A stretch of 64,000 nucleotides of DNA. It comes from Rhizobium sp. BK196. GTDB taxonomy: Bacteria; Pseudomonadota; Alphaproteobacteria; Rhizobiales; Rhizobiaceae. The translations under genes were made by a program, and so were the position numbers. Location of the stretch: positions 62,001 through 126,000 of the forward strand of contig NZ_JACHZB010000009.1 of assembly GCF_014193255.1 (NCBI RefSeq). The letters run 5' to 3'. Shown in pieces: positions 17,599 through 26,522 of the stretch (position 1 is the stretch's first letter; each line of letters begins with the position of its first letter). The notes below the pieces were generated by a model. It saw only the letters and a program-made list of their open reading frames with translations. It did not search any database and was not told the origin of the DNA.

Positions 17599-18240
17599 AT
17601 GAGTTCCTTAGAATACCGACATTCAAGCGCCGTCGGTGACCCCAAAGAGGAATTGGCGATCCGGTTTGTGAACACAGCGGCTTGGCGGTTGCGCTCACCC
17701 CGTGAGGAGCGGCTTCCTGACGCGCAGGCATTTTTGCACTGGCTGACGGCCAACCTGGCTGGGAGTGAGCAGCAGTTGGCACCGATCAATGTGCGCTGGC
17801 GCGCGCATCAACATGATGGCGCCAAAACCTACGAGGCGGCGATTGCATTGCGCGAGGCTATCTATGAGCTCCTCGTCGCCCGCATCGCAGATGTCGCCCC
17901 GCCGATCGCGGTTCTCGAGCATTTCAACGCTCACTTGGTTCGGCCCGCGGATGGAATAAGGCTTTGGGCGAGGGCGAGCGAACTTGCCTGGGATCTCCGT
18001 GAAGCCAGCGATCGGGATCTGTTCAAACCCATCACCACGTCTGCGGCAAGCCTCATGACCGGTCCTAAAGCGCATCGTATCCGGCAGTGCCAGGATGATC
18101 GCGGCTGCGGCTGCCTGTTCATCGACGAGAGCAGGGCGATGAACAGGCGCTGGTGTTCCATGGGAGATTGCGGGAACCGTGCAAAGGCACTGCGGCATTA
18201 CCGACGTTCGCGCGGTCGAATCGACAGCTCCTCCAGCTAG
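17599..18240 (+). CDS. CGNR zinc-finger / ABATE domain transcription regulator
   Basis: A 213-residue protein. The N-terminal ABATE (putative stress-responsive regulator) domain spans about residues 15-150 with FVNTAAWR near the start. The C-terminal zinc finger has CGCLFIDES followed by CSMGDCGNRAKALRHYRR, which holds the CGNR motif and the metal cysteines. The ATG at 17599 follows a GGAT/GAG purine stretch; an upstream ATG at 17536 would lie inside the divergent exporter gene. It probably regulates that exporter; this is inference from position. Confidence 0.82.
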   Translation: MSSLEYRHSSAVGDPKEELAIRFVNTAAWRLRSPREERLPDAQAFLHWLTANLAGSEQQLAPINVRWRAHQHDGAKTYEAAIALREAIYELLVARIADVAPPIAVLEHFNAHLVRPADGIRLWARASELAWDLREASDRDLFKPITTSAASLMTGPKAHRIRQCQDDRGCGCLFIDESRAMNRRWCSMGDCGNRAKALRHYRRSRGRIDSSSS

Positions 18241-18652
18241 TAGCGTTCTCTTCGACTTGGGTAGGAAGCGAACGGTATGCGGCGTCTCGTCGAGCGCAAA
18301 ATGTCTTTGCGGGTTTTGCCCCGGCCTGCAGAACGATTGCATGTGATTGGACGCCGCCAACTAAAACACGCCGTTCGCTTGGTACAACGCCAGCACCTGC
18401 GTGGGGGCTGGCCCGCTGCAAATAGCATTCCATCCGACCGTTCGGCGAGCTTAGCTTTTCGACGACACTGCGAGAAGTCCGCGAAGGCGTGACGAAAAAA
18501 CGATAGATACGGTCCACTTCTCAGAAGGCGCCGGTCTTGATCGATCCGACCTGTTGCCTTTGCATTTGGCTCTCGGCTGACACAGCAACTGGAGTGTCAG
18601 ACGTTCGAAATCGCTTGCTGCCATTGCCGAAGGGATTTGTCATCATGGGTTG
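18241..18652. other. intergenic stretch, nothing recognised
   Basis: About 400 bp between the CGNR gene and the converging treZ-like gene. Open frames exist on both strands, but none has a start signal or a family resemblance. Confidence 0.35.
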
Positions 18653-20560
18653 TTATCGGTGAGCACGCCGCGGGGCAAAAACAAGCGCGGAATCGGCGTC
18701 GAGCACCCACCGCCGCTGAACGTCGATCGGTCGTTTGCCACATCCTCCGTAGGCAAGGTCTTCGCTCGACCATTCAACCTTCCACTGGCAGCCCTCGGGA
18801 GGTGCGAAGAGCGGGTCTGGCAGACTGGAGACCGGAAGGCTCCCGCCGAAATTGACAATCAGCAGACGTTCATCTGCCGCCTTTCCTGCGAAATAGCGCA
18901 GTAGGAAGGCCGATCGGCTAAGCACGCTTCCATCGATAGATACACTGCGTTCGCCTCTCCCTGGTCCGAACACACCGCTTTCGCGTCGCAGCCGCAGCAG
19001 ATCACGGTGCAAAGCAACAATATGGCTGTTGCCGTCGAATGCGCTCCAGTCCAGCTTTGAGCGTTCGAATGTAGAACGGTCGCTTGGCTTCGGCATGACC
19101 AAGCTAAAAGCTTCATCTTCGAGGTTCGGAAACTGCCTGAGGAAGTCCAGGCGCCCTTTTCGCACGATCGCTTCGAGCTCGCCAGTTTGATCCGCGAAAT
19201 AAAAGAAGGGACTCGAGGCACCAAATTCCTGACCCTGGAACAGCATCGGCGTCTGCGGTCCGAGCAGGAGGAGCGCAGTCATCGCCCGCATGCGCGAAGG
19301 CGACGAGAGGTTTGCGATCCGCTCACCTGTGCCCGAATTGGCAATCTGATCATGGTTCTGCAGGAAATGAACGAAACTCGCCGCCGTCAAATTAAGGCCC
19401 GGCCGCCCGCGGCTCGCGTTTTGCCAGTCATACCTTTGCCCCTGGAAAAGATAGCCATATTTTGCTGCCGAAACGAACTCCTGTGCCATTCCATGGTGGT
19501 CGTGGTAATAGGCGTCATTCCTTCCTGTTAGGGCAACGACGGCGGAATGGTGGAAATCATCGTTCCATACGGAATCGAGTCCAAGGCCGCCCCGACACGG
19601 CGGTCTAACCAGGCGCGTGTCCTGGGGTTCATTCTCGCCGACGAGGTAAATGGATTTGCCATTGGCTGCCGCGCGAGCCTCCTGTGCTATGACCGCCAAG
19701 ATGTGCTCGTCGCTGCTGTCGAAGAGCGCCTGCGTTGCATCGATCCTCAAGCCGTCGAAGTGAAACTCGTCGATCCAGTAGGCCGCGTTCCCGGCAATGA
19801 AGGTGCGCACACCGTGGCAGTTCTTGCCATCGTAGTTGATCGATCTGCCCCACTCATTGGTGTAGCGATCGGTAAAATAGTCGGGCGTGAAGTCGGCATA
19901 TCGCTCGCCTGCACCGAAATGATTGTAGACGACGTCAAGTATCACGCCCAATCCAACAGCGTGGGCCTCGTCTACGAATGATCTCAGATCATCGGGCGTA
20001 CCATAGAGGTGGCTTGGCGCGTAAGGCAGCACGCCGTCGTAGCCCCAACCGAAGGTTCCGCTAAACTCGTTGACAGGCATCATCTCCAAGCAGGTGATGC
20101 CGATGTCCTTCAGCAGCGGAAGTTTCTTGGCCGCAGCGGCATAGGTTCCCTCCTTCGTGAAGGTGCCGATATGGACCTCGTAGAGAACCTGCCTGTCCGC
20201 CTCGACGCCTCGCCAGTCACGATCGCTCCAATTATAGCGCGAATGATCGACCACCATCGAGAAGCCGGAAGGCCCCTCCGGCTGGAAACGCGATGCCGGG
20301 TCAGCATGTAAGTCTCTCCCGTCGCCCAGACGAAAGCGATAGAGCAGTCCAGGCCGTCCATCTATAAGATCGAACCGGAAATAACCATCCTCCTCGGCTT
20401 GCATCGGGTATTCGGCGCTATCATCAAGCACGAGATAAACCTGATCGTGCGACGGTGCCCAAGTGCGGAACGAAACTGAGCCGGACATGATCTCGGCTCC
20501 GACCTGGTAGCGCCGTATGCCAGATTTTATTTGGGAACCGGTCGGGGCTTTGCCTGTCAT
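18653..20560 (-). CDS. treZ: malto-oligosyltrehalose trehalohydrolase (TreZ-like)
   Basis: A 635-residue GH13 enzyme that releases trehalose from malto-oligosyltrehalose, the second step of the TreY/TreZ route. An N-terminal beta-sandwich (about residues 20-110; FRTWAPSHDQVYLVLDD) precedes the barrel. GH13 regions are visible: VILDVVYNHFG, the nucleophile Asp in DGLRIDATQALFD, the acid Glu in YLVGENEPQD, and FLQNHDQIAN. I chose the ATG at 20560 after GAGG; a GTG at 20581 is possible. treY is absent from the window. An EcfG-type promoter lies upstream, fitting trehalose as a stress protectant. Confidence 0.85.
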   Translation of the reverse strand: MTGKAPTGSQIKSGIRRYQVGAEIMSGSVSFRTWAPSHDQVYLVLDDSAEYPMQAEEDGYFRFDLIDGRPGLLYRFRLGDGRDLHADPASRFQPEGPSGFSMVVDHSRYNWSDRDWRGVEADRQVLYEVHIGTFTKEGTYAAAAKKLPLLKDIGITCLEMMPVNEFSGTFGWGYDGVLPYAPSHLYGTPDDLRSFVDEAHAVGLGVILDVVYNHFGAGERYADFTPDYFTDRYTNEWGRSINYDGKNCHGVRTFIAGNAAYWIDEFHFDGLRIDATQALFDSSDEHILAVIAQEARAAANGKSIYLVGENEPQDTRLVRPPCRGGLGLDSVWNDDFHHSAVVALTGRNDAYYHDHHGMAQEFVSAAKYGYLFQGQRYDWQNASRGRPGLNLTAASFVHFLQNHDQIANSGTGERIANLSSPSRMRAMTALLLLGPQTPMLFQGQEFGASSPFFYFADQTGELEAIVRKGRLDFLRQFPNLEDEAFSLVMPKPSDRSTFERSKLDWSAFDGNSHIVALHRDLLRLRRESGVFGPGRGERSVSIDGSVLSRSAFLLRYFAGKAADERLLIVNFGGSLPVSSLPDPLFAPPEGCQWKVEWSSEDLAYGGCGKRPIDVQRRWVLDADSALVFAPRRAHR

Positions 20561-20612
20561 CGTCACTGAACCTCGGCACACGGGACGGCAAAGCGTGCGT
20601 GGCTTGTGTCAG

Positions 20613-20637
20613 AACCTCCGCCTCGAATTTTTGTTCC
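20613..20637 (-). promoter_or_regulatory. EcfG/RpoE2-type promoter for treZ
   Basis: Minus strand GGAAC (20637-20633), 16-base spacer, GGTT (20616-20613), about 52 bp before the ATG at 20560. Confidence 0.65.
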
Positions 20638-20703
20638 AAATCCTAGGGCCGCATCTGCTGAAACCGCGATCGTTTCATCGAAGCGTTTAGGATACGGCTC
20701 CTC

Positions 20704-21195
20704 CTACCTCCACTCCCAGAGCCTCTTGGAATGGTGCGGTCGCGTCGTGACGACGGCAGCCGGTTCTGCCGCGATTTCAACGTAGCGGCGGGCATCTTCG
20801 GGATCATTTACGCCAACGAAGATCATCTTCATCGAACTCTTGAGGGGCGCGCCCCTCGCGCGATGTTCGAAGCTGATCACAGCATGTGGATACTCCTCAT
20901 TGAGGCTGATCATTGGCTCGCCGGTCAAAGCGATATGGCCCTGCATCGCCAGGAACGACGAGATCCGCTGTTGGGCGAGTTCTGGCGATACCTGAACGTT
21001 GCGCTGCGGCGTCCTGGAGTAGGCAATCCTATCGGTTTGCCCTTTCTGCCTCTTTGTTTCGTAGATGAGGTGGGCCGCGCCCATCGCAAGCTCCACGTGG
21101 AGGTCGAAGGTTTGATAGCGGTCAGGCCGTTCGAACAGATCGTCCAGCTTTGCCTTCAGGTCTTGAACATAATCGGCATAAAGAGAGGCAATCAT
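20704..21195 (-). CDS. hypothetical protein, 163 residues
   Basis: A soluble protein starting MIASLYADYVQDLKAKLDDL, with a helical first third and a mixed remainder ending HSKRLWEWR. No family recognised. It is on the same strand as, and upstream of, treZ, but the treZ promoter lies between them. Confidence 0.5.
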   Translation of the reverse strand: MIASLYADYVQDLKAKLDDLFERPDRYQTFDLHVELAMGAAHLIYETKRQKGQTDRIAYSRTPQRNVQVSPELAQQRISSFLAMQGHIALTGEPMISLNEEYPHAVISFEHRARGAPLKSSMKMIFVGVNDPEDARRYVEIAAEPAAVVTTRPHHSKRLWEWR

Positions 21196-21291
21196 AACAG
21201 GTCCATGATGAGGGACGAGCCCACGCTTTCGTCGCTGTAACGGCAGCCTCTCATCTCAGGTCCGAGTAGACTGCCTTTTTGTCATCGATTT

Positions 21292-21609
21292 GTGCTGGTC
21301 TGCCATAACGGGGCAGGGCAACGCAATCTGCGAGATTGCGACAACGAAGCTCAGACCGGCTCGGGAGGCAATAATATCACGGGCGATTATTTTGTTCTGC
21401 TTGACGTCCTCGCGACGGATAACCAAGAAGGCGACCGCCGGAATTTGCTCATGCGCTTCTTCTTCGAACACAGTCCATTCGACATAAAGGATCGCCTGAG
21501 GAAACGGGGCTATCGCCGGACAGACGGAAGTGACGGCCCGCCGAACTCCTCGTGGATCGACGTTACGGAAGAGATGCTGGAGGATGAGCTCAAATATCTT
21601 CTCGCCTGA
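21292..21609 (+). pseudogene. C-terminal remnant of a DnaQ-like 3'-5' exonuclease
   Basis: The frame reads GDYFVLLDVLA, then FFFEHSPFDIKDRLRKRGYR, then SSWIDVTEEMLEDELKYLLA. This order matches the C-terminal part of rhizobial DnaQ-family exonucleases (HDCxALLEVLA ... PFDxKDxLKxRGYRW ... WWxxVxExxLExEL). The catalytic DEDD core upstream is missing and the first 30 residues are not protein-like, so this is probably a truncated gene. A short intact gene of unknown role is the alternative. Confidence 0.5.
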
Positions 21610-21826
21610 ATCTATTAATGGGACGATGCGGAGGCGCTCGTGAACAGCCTGACGGCATTGGAGCGGTTCCTGTCCTGAGGCCGCACCGTTGAATTTTCTG
21701 CTGGAGACGCATGTCGATGCTCAGGCGGAGAGGCCGGCGCCCGCGACAGCAATCGCTGTATGTGGCCTCTATTCCTTCGACAGCCCGTCAGATGGCCGAT
21801 TGACGAATGGAAAGCGGCGTCGCTCG

Positions 21827-22081
21827 TTAATGCGGTTTGATGTCCGAGGACGTAATCCACACCCGTCCGTCATAGGCCAATTCGCCGTCTGAGAATTTCC
21901 GATCGGCGATACCCTCATAAACATGAAGACACTGAAGAAGACCTTGCATAACGTCACCTTCACCGGCAGGCATCGCATCGTCGGTGATGCAGACGGCCTG
22001 ATGAAGGTTTCCTTCCGTCATGATCAGGATGGCATGGTTGCCGTAGAGGCGAATTTTACCGGGCGCGGTTACGAACGACAT
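21827..22081 (-). CDS. hypothetical protein, 84 residues
   Basis: A compact, beta-rich sequence (IRLYGNHAILIMTEGN, then AVCITDDAMPAGEGDVMQGL and GELAYDGRVWITS). The start is fixed by a perfect AGGAGG five bases before the ATG at 22081. Resembles small conserved rhizobial proteins whose role I do not know. Confidence 0.65.
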   Translation of the reverse strand: MSFVTAPGKIRLYGNHAILIMTEGNLHQAVCITDDAMPAGEGDVMQGLLQCLHVYEGIADRKFSDGELAYDGRVWITSSDIKPH

Positions 22082-22391
22082 GGTGTCCTCCTCGAAAGTT
22101 GCCTGAACGTTTTGCTCCTCTCCCCGGAGCCTAAGGACGGATGGTTAATGAAAGGTTGATACTTATCTACCCTGCAATCAGGAGAGGCTGCCACGATAAA
22201 AGGTGGTATCTCGAATTCGCCCACTCGCTTTTCAGCCCAGGCTCGCGGTCGCTTCAACGTGGTGGCAGTGGTTGCTCGGCATTTTGACGAGGACTGATCG
22301 GCCCGTTACCGATCCGCGCGCAAGCTTCTTTGCACAGTTCATTTTCGACAATCGTGGGATCGCCCGATCTGCATCGATCAGGGCTCGGCCA
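22082..22391. other. intergenic stretch between two minus-strand hypothetical genes
   Basis: Holds the upstream region of the 84-residue gene. No other gene or clear site is seen. Confidence 0.35.
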
Positions 22392-22799
22392 TCAGGACAC
22401 GTAGCCTTCATCTCTGGCGAGACTATAGAAATCCGCAAAAGCGAGATCGATGTCACCCCTAAAAGCGAACTTCATCGGTGTGGTGAGGCCGAGTTCGCCG
22501 TCACAGTGGCAGACACCGCAAGCGTGATTGTTCTGTCTGTCGATTGCGATCGTGAATCCTCCGACTGGTATGCAAGACGACATATCGACGGTTCCCGCTG
22601 CATAGAATTCAAAATTTTCATGTCCTTCTGTTGTCACCAGCAGTGCGGGACCGCGGCGCCTCAAAGCCTCGACCAGCACCGCGCGAATGTCGGGATGGAT
22701 CTGATCGATGTTCAAAGCTTCTGGTGGCGTCCAATACGTACCAGTCAGATCATCATAAAGCTCATCTTCGCATGATTTATCGTTCGGCAAGTTGCTCAT
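22392..22799 (-). CDS. hypothetical protein behind a LexA-type box
   Basis: A 135-residue acidic protein starting MSNLPNDKSCEDELYDDLTG. The middle (RGPALLVTTEGHENFEFYAA) and the segment with ACGVCHCDGELG, containing three closely spaced cysteines, look like a folded domain, possibly metal binding, but I recognise no family. GGAGG lies 9 bp before the ATG at 22799. A GAAC-N7-GAAC box 115 bp upstream suggests SOS control. Confidence 0.6.
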   Translation of the reverse strand: MSNLPNDKSCEDELYDDLTGTYWTPPEALNIDQIHPDIRAVLVEALRRRGPALLVTTEGHENFEFYAAGTVDMSSCIPVGGFTIAIDRQNNHACGVCHCDGELGLTTPMKFAFRGDIDLAFADFYSLARDEGYVS

Positions 22800-22913
22800 C
22801 GCCGTTATCCTCCTTTCGATTGGTGATGCTCCTAGAAGAGGGTCAAGGGCCGGGCAGCATTCTCTGGTGTAAAACAAGGAGGTCGCCGCCCGGCCCATTC
22901 GATCCCGTAGGAT

Positions 22914-22928
22914 GTTCTTATTATGTTC
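22914..22928 (-). promoter_or_regulatory. LexA-type SOS box
   Basis: GTTC-TTATTAT-GTTC on the plus strand, so GAAC-N7-GAAC on the minus strand, an exact match to the alphaproteobacterial LexA operator. It lies about 115 bp before the ATG of the 135-residue gene on the minus strand. Confidence 0.55.
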
Positions 22929-23037
22929 TCATTATTGATTGAGTCAAGGATGAAGATTCGGAACTGCTAAAATGTCTCGCCATCTCGTTTACGATACTTT
23001 GTAGGCCCGCGGCAGAGACCCGAAGGAGAAGGTCCAC

Positions 23038-23177
23038 TCACGCCAATAGACCTCGATCCAGGTTTCGCTTCAAAAGCTGGAGCGACTGGATCGAAGTCGT
23101 GTTGATGATGGCGCTGCCTGGCCGCATACGAGTGATAGCTGCCTTCGACACGAAGAACGGCGCATAGCTCAATCCTT
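23038..23177 (-). pseudogene. fragment of an SDR oxidoreductase
   Basis: The minus strand reads YAPFFVSKAAITRMRPGSAI and then INTTSIQS before drifting to a stop at 23038. This is the conserved active-site approach of SDR enzymes (FFxxKAAxxHMxPGSAIINTTSI). Both the cofactor half and the Tyr-Lys pair are missing. Confidence 0.6.
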
Positions 23178-23179
23178 CT

Positions 23180-23842
23180 TTAGCTGTCGTTGCAGTCATT
23201 GCACGTCCACCGGGAGTTCCGCATCAGGCAGCAGAAGTCGCGGCGATGGAAATGAGGTTCCTTGTCCGCCATCACGTCGGCGAGGCCGGTGCCTTGTGTG
23301 ACCTCCGGTCGATGCTTCAGGCCTTCGTAAAGTGCCTGGAGAAGGTCTTCCGCGAACTGGCGAGTGTGTGGAAATGCTGCTTCCACGGCCGCCCGCTGCA
23401 TCTCGGTGAACCGCTCGCAGCCGGCGCCCACCAGGTCCATCATCACGCCTTCGGCAGTGAGCGCAGCGATGGCATTCAGATGCTCGGGAATGCCGGGCGT
23501 CGTGTGCAGGGCGATCGCGAGCCAGACGTTCTGCATGTCGTCTTCTAAGATGTCGTGGCTGCGCAGAAAATCGCGCGCAGCATTCGCTCCGTCGACCTCG
23601 AAGCGAAGGTGGCTCTCCTTGAAGCCGGCCGTCAAGCCGACGTCGTGGAACATCGCCGCCGTGTAGAGGAGCTCAGGATCGAAGCGCACGCCTCTCCGCT
23701 GCCCCGCCAACGCGCCCCAGAAATAGACGCGTGTCGAATGTTCGAACAGAAGCGCGCTCTCCGCCTCCCGGATGAACTCGGTCGCTTCGCGGGCGAGCCT
23801 GCTGTCTGGAATCCTTATTCCGGAAATTTCGACGACGGCCAT
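23180..23842 (-). CDS. HD domain protein, cyanamide hydratase-like
   Basis: A 220-residue HD-superfamily metal-dependent hydrolase. His35 (FEHSTRVYFWG) and the HD pair in AAMFHDVGLT (about residues 65-74) are metal ligands. The arrangement resembles cyanamide hydratase-type proteins. The C-terminus carries an unusual Cys cluster (CCLMRNSRWTCNDCNDS). GGAGG lies 7 bp before the ATG at 23842. It is the last of three minus-strand genes with the AhpD-like and cupin genes, divergent from the MocR regulator. Confidence 0.82.
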   Translation of the reverse strand: MAVVEISGIRIPDSRLAREATEFIREAESALLFEHSTRVYFWGALAGQRRGVRFDPELLYTAAMFHDVGLTAGFKESHLRFEVDGANAARDFLRSHDILEDDMQNVWLAIALHTTPGIPEHLNAIAALTAEGVMMDLVGAGCERFTEMQRAAVEAAFPHTRQFAEDLLQALYEGLKHRPEVTQGTGLADVMADKEPHFHRRDFCCLMRNSRWTCNDCNDS

Positions 23843-23855
23843 GCTTCGTCCTCCA

Positions 23856-24311
23856 TCAAGCCTCAAGCACGGCTTGGGGCGTGTTGCGGAAGCTGATCGC
23901 CATGCGATTATAGCTGTTCATCAGGCTGATCGCGATCGTCAGATCGACGAGTTGCTTCTCGTCGAAGACCTCCCGCGCTGCCTTGTAGGCGTCGTCAGGT
24001 ACGCCGGTCTCCGCGACCAGTGTCACGCTCTCGGCCCAGGCGAGCGCGGCCCGTTCGGCCTCGCTGAAGAGGTTTCCGCCTTCCTCCCACGCCTGGACCA
24101 GTGCCACCTTCTCGATCTTCACGCCGCGCTTGAGAAGTTCGCGTGTGTGCATGTCGAGACAGTAGGCGCAGTTGTTGATCTGCGATACGCGCAGATAGAC
24201 AAGGTCTACCAGCTCTCCGGGCAGGCCGCTCTGCAGGACATAGCCATAGACGCCGCCGAGGGCCTTGGCGCCGTTTGGAGCCACCTGATTGTAATCCAAT
24301 CTCCTTTTCAT
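23856..24311 (-). CDS. carboxymuconolactone decarboxylase family (AhpD-like) protein
   Basis: A 151-residue all-helical protein. The redox motif CAYCLDMH (about residues 48-55) has the CxxC and nearby His of AhpD-type peroxidase partners, so alkylhydroperoxidase activity is more likely than lactone decarboxylation. It lies between the cupin gene (17 bp) and the HD gene (13 bp) in one operon. Confidence 0.9.
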   Translation of the reverse strand: MKRRLDYNQVAPNGAKALGGVYGYVLQSGLPGELVDLVYLRVSQINNCAYCLDMHTRELLKRGVKIEKVALVQAWEEGGNLFSEAERAALAWAESVTLVAETGVPDDAYKAAREVFDEKQLVDLTIAISLMNSYNRMAISFRNTPQAVLEA

Positions 24312-24328
24312 CGTTCGAGTTCCTTCTG

Positions 24329-24745
24329 TTACTTGACGGGTGTGGTGAGCTTCGTGTCGTCGGTATCGACGACGAATACCGCGAGCAGTTTCGCTGGAGC
24401 CGTATTGCTGGCGTTGCGGCTGATCGAATGAACCGCCCCGGGTGCCTCGAACCAGCTTTCCCCGGCCTTGTAGCGGCGCGTTTCACCGTTGTTCACCTTT
24501 GATTCCACCTCGCCGGAAAGAACGTAGGCGTAGATGAAGGCGGATGGGGCATGGGTGTGCGGGAGCGAGGAAGCGCCGGGGGCATACTCGACCTCCACCG
24601 CTCGTATCGACTTGCCGGGAATGTTCGCGATCGCCTGGGCGAACTTGGGCGTGACCGTCTCCCGTTCAGCGTCGTGAGCGGGCGCCGGGCCTGCAATCGC
24701 GGTGGCGATCGCCCCTATGGCGGCGGCGATGATCCTTGGTTTCAT
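24329..24745 (-). CDS. periplasmic cupin domain protein
   Basis: A 138-residue protein with a signal peptide (MKPRIIAAAIGAIATAIAGP, cleaved near APA-HD). The single cupin barrel has the metal-binding HTHAPSAFIYAYVLSGE (about residues 62-78) and a second motif ending in GAVHSISRN. Exported members of this type are often linked to redox or aromatic metabolism; the activity is unknown. GGAG precedes the ATG at 24745. First gene of the operon facing the MocR regulator. Confidence 0.85.
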   Translation of the reverse strand: MKPRIIAAAIGAIATAIAGPAPAHDAERETVTPKFAQAIANIPGKSIRAVEVEYAPGASSLPHTHAPSAFIYAYVLSGEVESKVNNGETRRYKAGESWFEAPGAVHSISRNASNTAPAKLLAVFVVDTDDTKLTTPVK

Positions 24746-24768
24746 AGTCTTGTCTCCTTCAGTGACAC

Positions 24769-24800
24769 CCAGAAAATGACGCTTTTCTGAGCCAGAAAAA
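24769..24800. promoter_or_regulatory. candidate MocR operator in the cupin/MocR divergent region
   Basis: CCAGAAAA occurs at 24769-24776 and 24792-24799 as direct repeats 23 bp apart. Between them TTTTCTG (24783-24789) pairs with the first copy as an inverted repeat with a 6-base centre. Two direct and one inverted half site is the usual operator layout of MocR regulators. Confidence 0.6.
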
Positions 24801-24820
24801 AGAACCAAGAACGCGAAGAA

Positions 24821-26251
24821 ATGATGTACCATGGCCGAATGGATAAATCGCTGGGACTGACCGTAGACCGGTCGAACAAGCTATCGCTGTCGGAGCAGAT
24901 CCGCGGAGGTATCGCGAAGGCTATCGAGGAAGGCGTGCTGCAGCCGGGAGCGCGGCTCCCATCCTGGCAGGATCTTGCGGTCCAACTCGGCGTCTCGCGC
25001 GGGACTGTGCGCACTGCCTACGAGAAACTCGCGGCCGCCCAGTTGATCGAAGCGTCGAGGGCCGCGGGAACGCATGTCGCCGAGCGCCCCCGCGCTGTTC
25101 CCCGCAAGGAACCTCTGCCCGACAAGGGCTCCTTCCTTGAGACCTATCTCGAGATGACTCAGGGACCCGCGCTGTTCCAAATGGGCGTGCCGGCAGCCCA
25201 TACTTTCCCGTCCACATTGCTCGCACGGCTGCGCGCCGGCGCGGTTCGTGCTGAAGTCAGTGCTGTGCCACTCTACCCGGACCCACGCGGCGAGCTCGAG
25301 CTGAGGCGGGAGATCGCGGCATACCTGGCCGTGGGCCGCGGCATAAACTGCTCGGCATCGCAAGTCATCATAACCAACGGGTTCGCGGCCGGGCTTGGTC
25401 TGACCCTCAACGTTCTTGGGCTGCAAGGGCACGATGCATGGTTCGAGGAGCCCGGCTTTCCCTGGACGAGGCGAGGACTCGAGCTGGCTCATGTGGCTCC
25501 AGTCCCAATACCTGTCGACAGGGATGGCGTGGACGTCGATTATGGTATCCGTCATCATCCCGCGGCGAAGCTCGTAATTTTGACGCCGGGACAGCAGGCG
25601 CCGCTCGGGGCGACTTTGTCTCTTCAGAGGCGTCTTCAGCTTCTCGAATGGGCAGTCAAGAACGGGGTGTGGATTGTCGAGGACGACTATCTGAGCGAGC
25701 TGCAACTTAGCGGACGAGCCGCTCCGGCGCTTGCATCTATCGATCGCGGTGGCTGTGTCATCCATATCGGCTCGTTCAGCAAGACGATAAGCCCGACACT
25801 CAGGCTCGGCTTCATTATCGTACCAGTGGAGCTCGCATCGCGTTTCGCCGAAACGGCGGCCTGTCTGGCTCCGCCTCCTGGGCCGGCGGTCCAGTTCGCG
25901 ATTTCCGAGTTTATCCGCGAGGGGCACTACATGCGGCACCTAAGGAGGACAAAGCGTGCCTACGCCGCAGCACGACAGCCGGTCCTAGACTATTTTCGTG
26001 ATGTCCTAGGTCCGGATCGCGTGTCGGCTCCAGGCCTCTCAGTCTTGCTCAGGTTGCCCAGGGGAGCGCCTGACGTAGCGATTGCCCGGGAGGCGTTGAC
26101 CTTTGGCGTGTTCCCCGCGCCTCTTTCTCCGTGGTATGCATCGGCTGGAACGGCAGAGGCTGGACTGCTGCTCGGCGTCGCGACCGCGCCGGTTAAAAAC
26201 GTGGTGCGAAGTTGCGAGCGCCTTTTGGAAACGATCAGACGATCACCGTAA
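24821..26251 (+). CDS. MocR-family regulator (GntR winged helix fused to aminotransferase domain)
   Basis: A 476-residue fusion. The GntR-type winged helix (about residues 18-85; LSEQIRGGIAKAIEEGVLQP then LGVSRGTVRTAYEKL) is followed by a class I aminotransferase fold. The PLP lysine is visible in HIGSFSKTISPTLRLGF and the ring-nitrogen Asp in IVEDDYLSEL. It probably senses PLP or an amino compound and controls the divergent cupin-AhpD-HD operon. Start is ATG 24821 or the ATG at 24839 (MDKSLGLTVDRSNK); neither has a strong ribosome site. Confidence 0.9.
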   Translation: MMYHGRMDKSLGLTVDRSNKLSLSEQIRGGIAKAIEEGVLQPGARLPSWQDLAVQLGVSRGTVRTAYEKLAAAQLIEASRAAGTHVAERPRAVPRKEPLPDKGSFLETYLEMTQGPALFQMGVPAAHTFPSTLLARLRAGAVRAEVSAVPLYPDPRGELELRREIAAYLAVGRGINCSASQVIITNGFAAGLGLTLNVLGLQGHDAWFEEPGFPWTRRGLELAHVAPVPIPVDRDGVDVDYGIRHHPAAKLVILTPGQQAPLGATLSLQRRLQLLEWAVKNGVWIVEDDYLSELQLSGRAAPALASIDRGGCVIHIGSFSKTISPTLRLGFIIVPVELASRFAETAACLAPPPGPAVQFAISEFIREGHYMRHLRRTKRAYAAARQPVLDYFRDVLGPDRVSAPGLSVLLRLPRGAPDVAIAREALTFGVFPAPLSPWYASAGTAEAGLLLGVATAPVKNVVRSCERLLETIRRSP

Positions 26252-26522
26252 TGCAGGCAAAATAAACGGAACAGGAAGAGTACGCGCAGAACCTGGTCGA
26301 ATGATCACGAACAGAAACTGCGGCCGATCCCATGGACGTCGTCGCGGGGCAAACTAAGGCTTCTTCGCCAAACCGCCTTCGAAAATCGTCAGCACCTGCT
26401 GTTCCCCCGCAACGCGTCAGAACATTCGCATTTTATTAAATATGTTGGAAAATACTCTGCTTCGAGGGGCGATCTAAATCTGGACAAACGAGTTCATCTC
26501 GTAACCAGGAGCGGAGACTGCC

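Noticed and set aside
24881..25939. 352-codon minus-strand frame opposite the MocR gene
   Set aside because: Shadow of the regulator; no family resemblance and no start signal.
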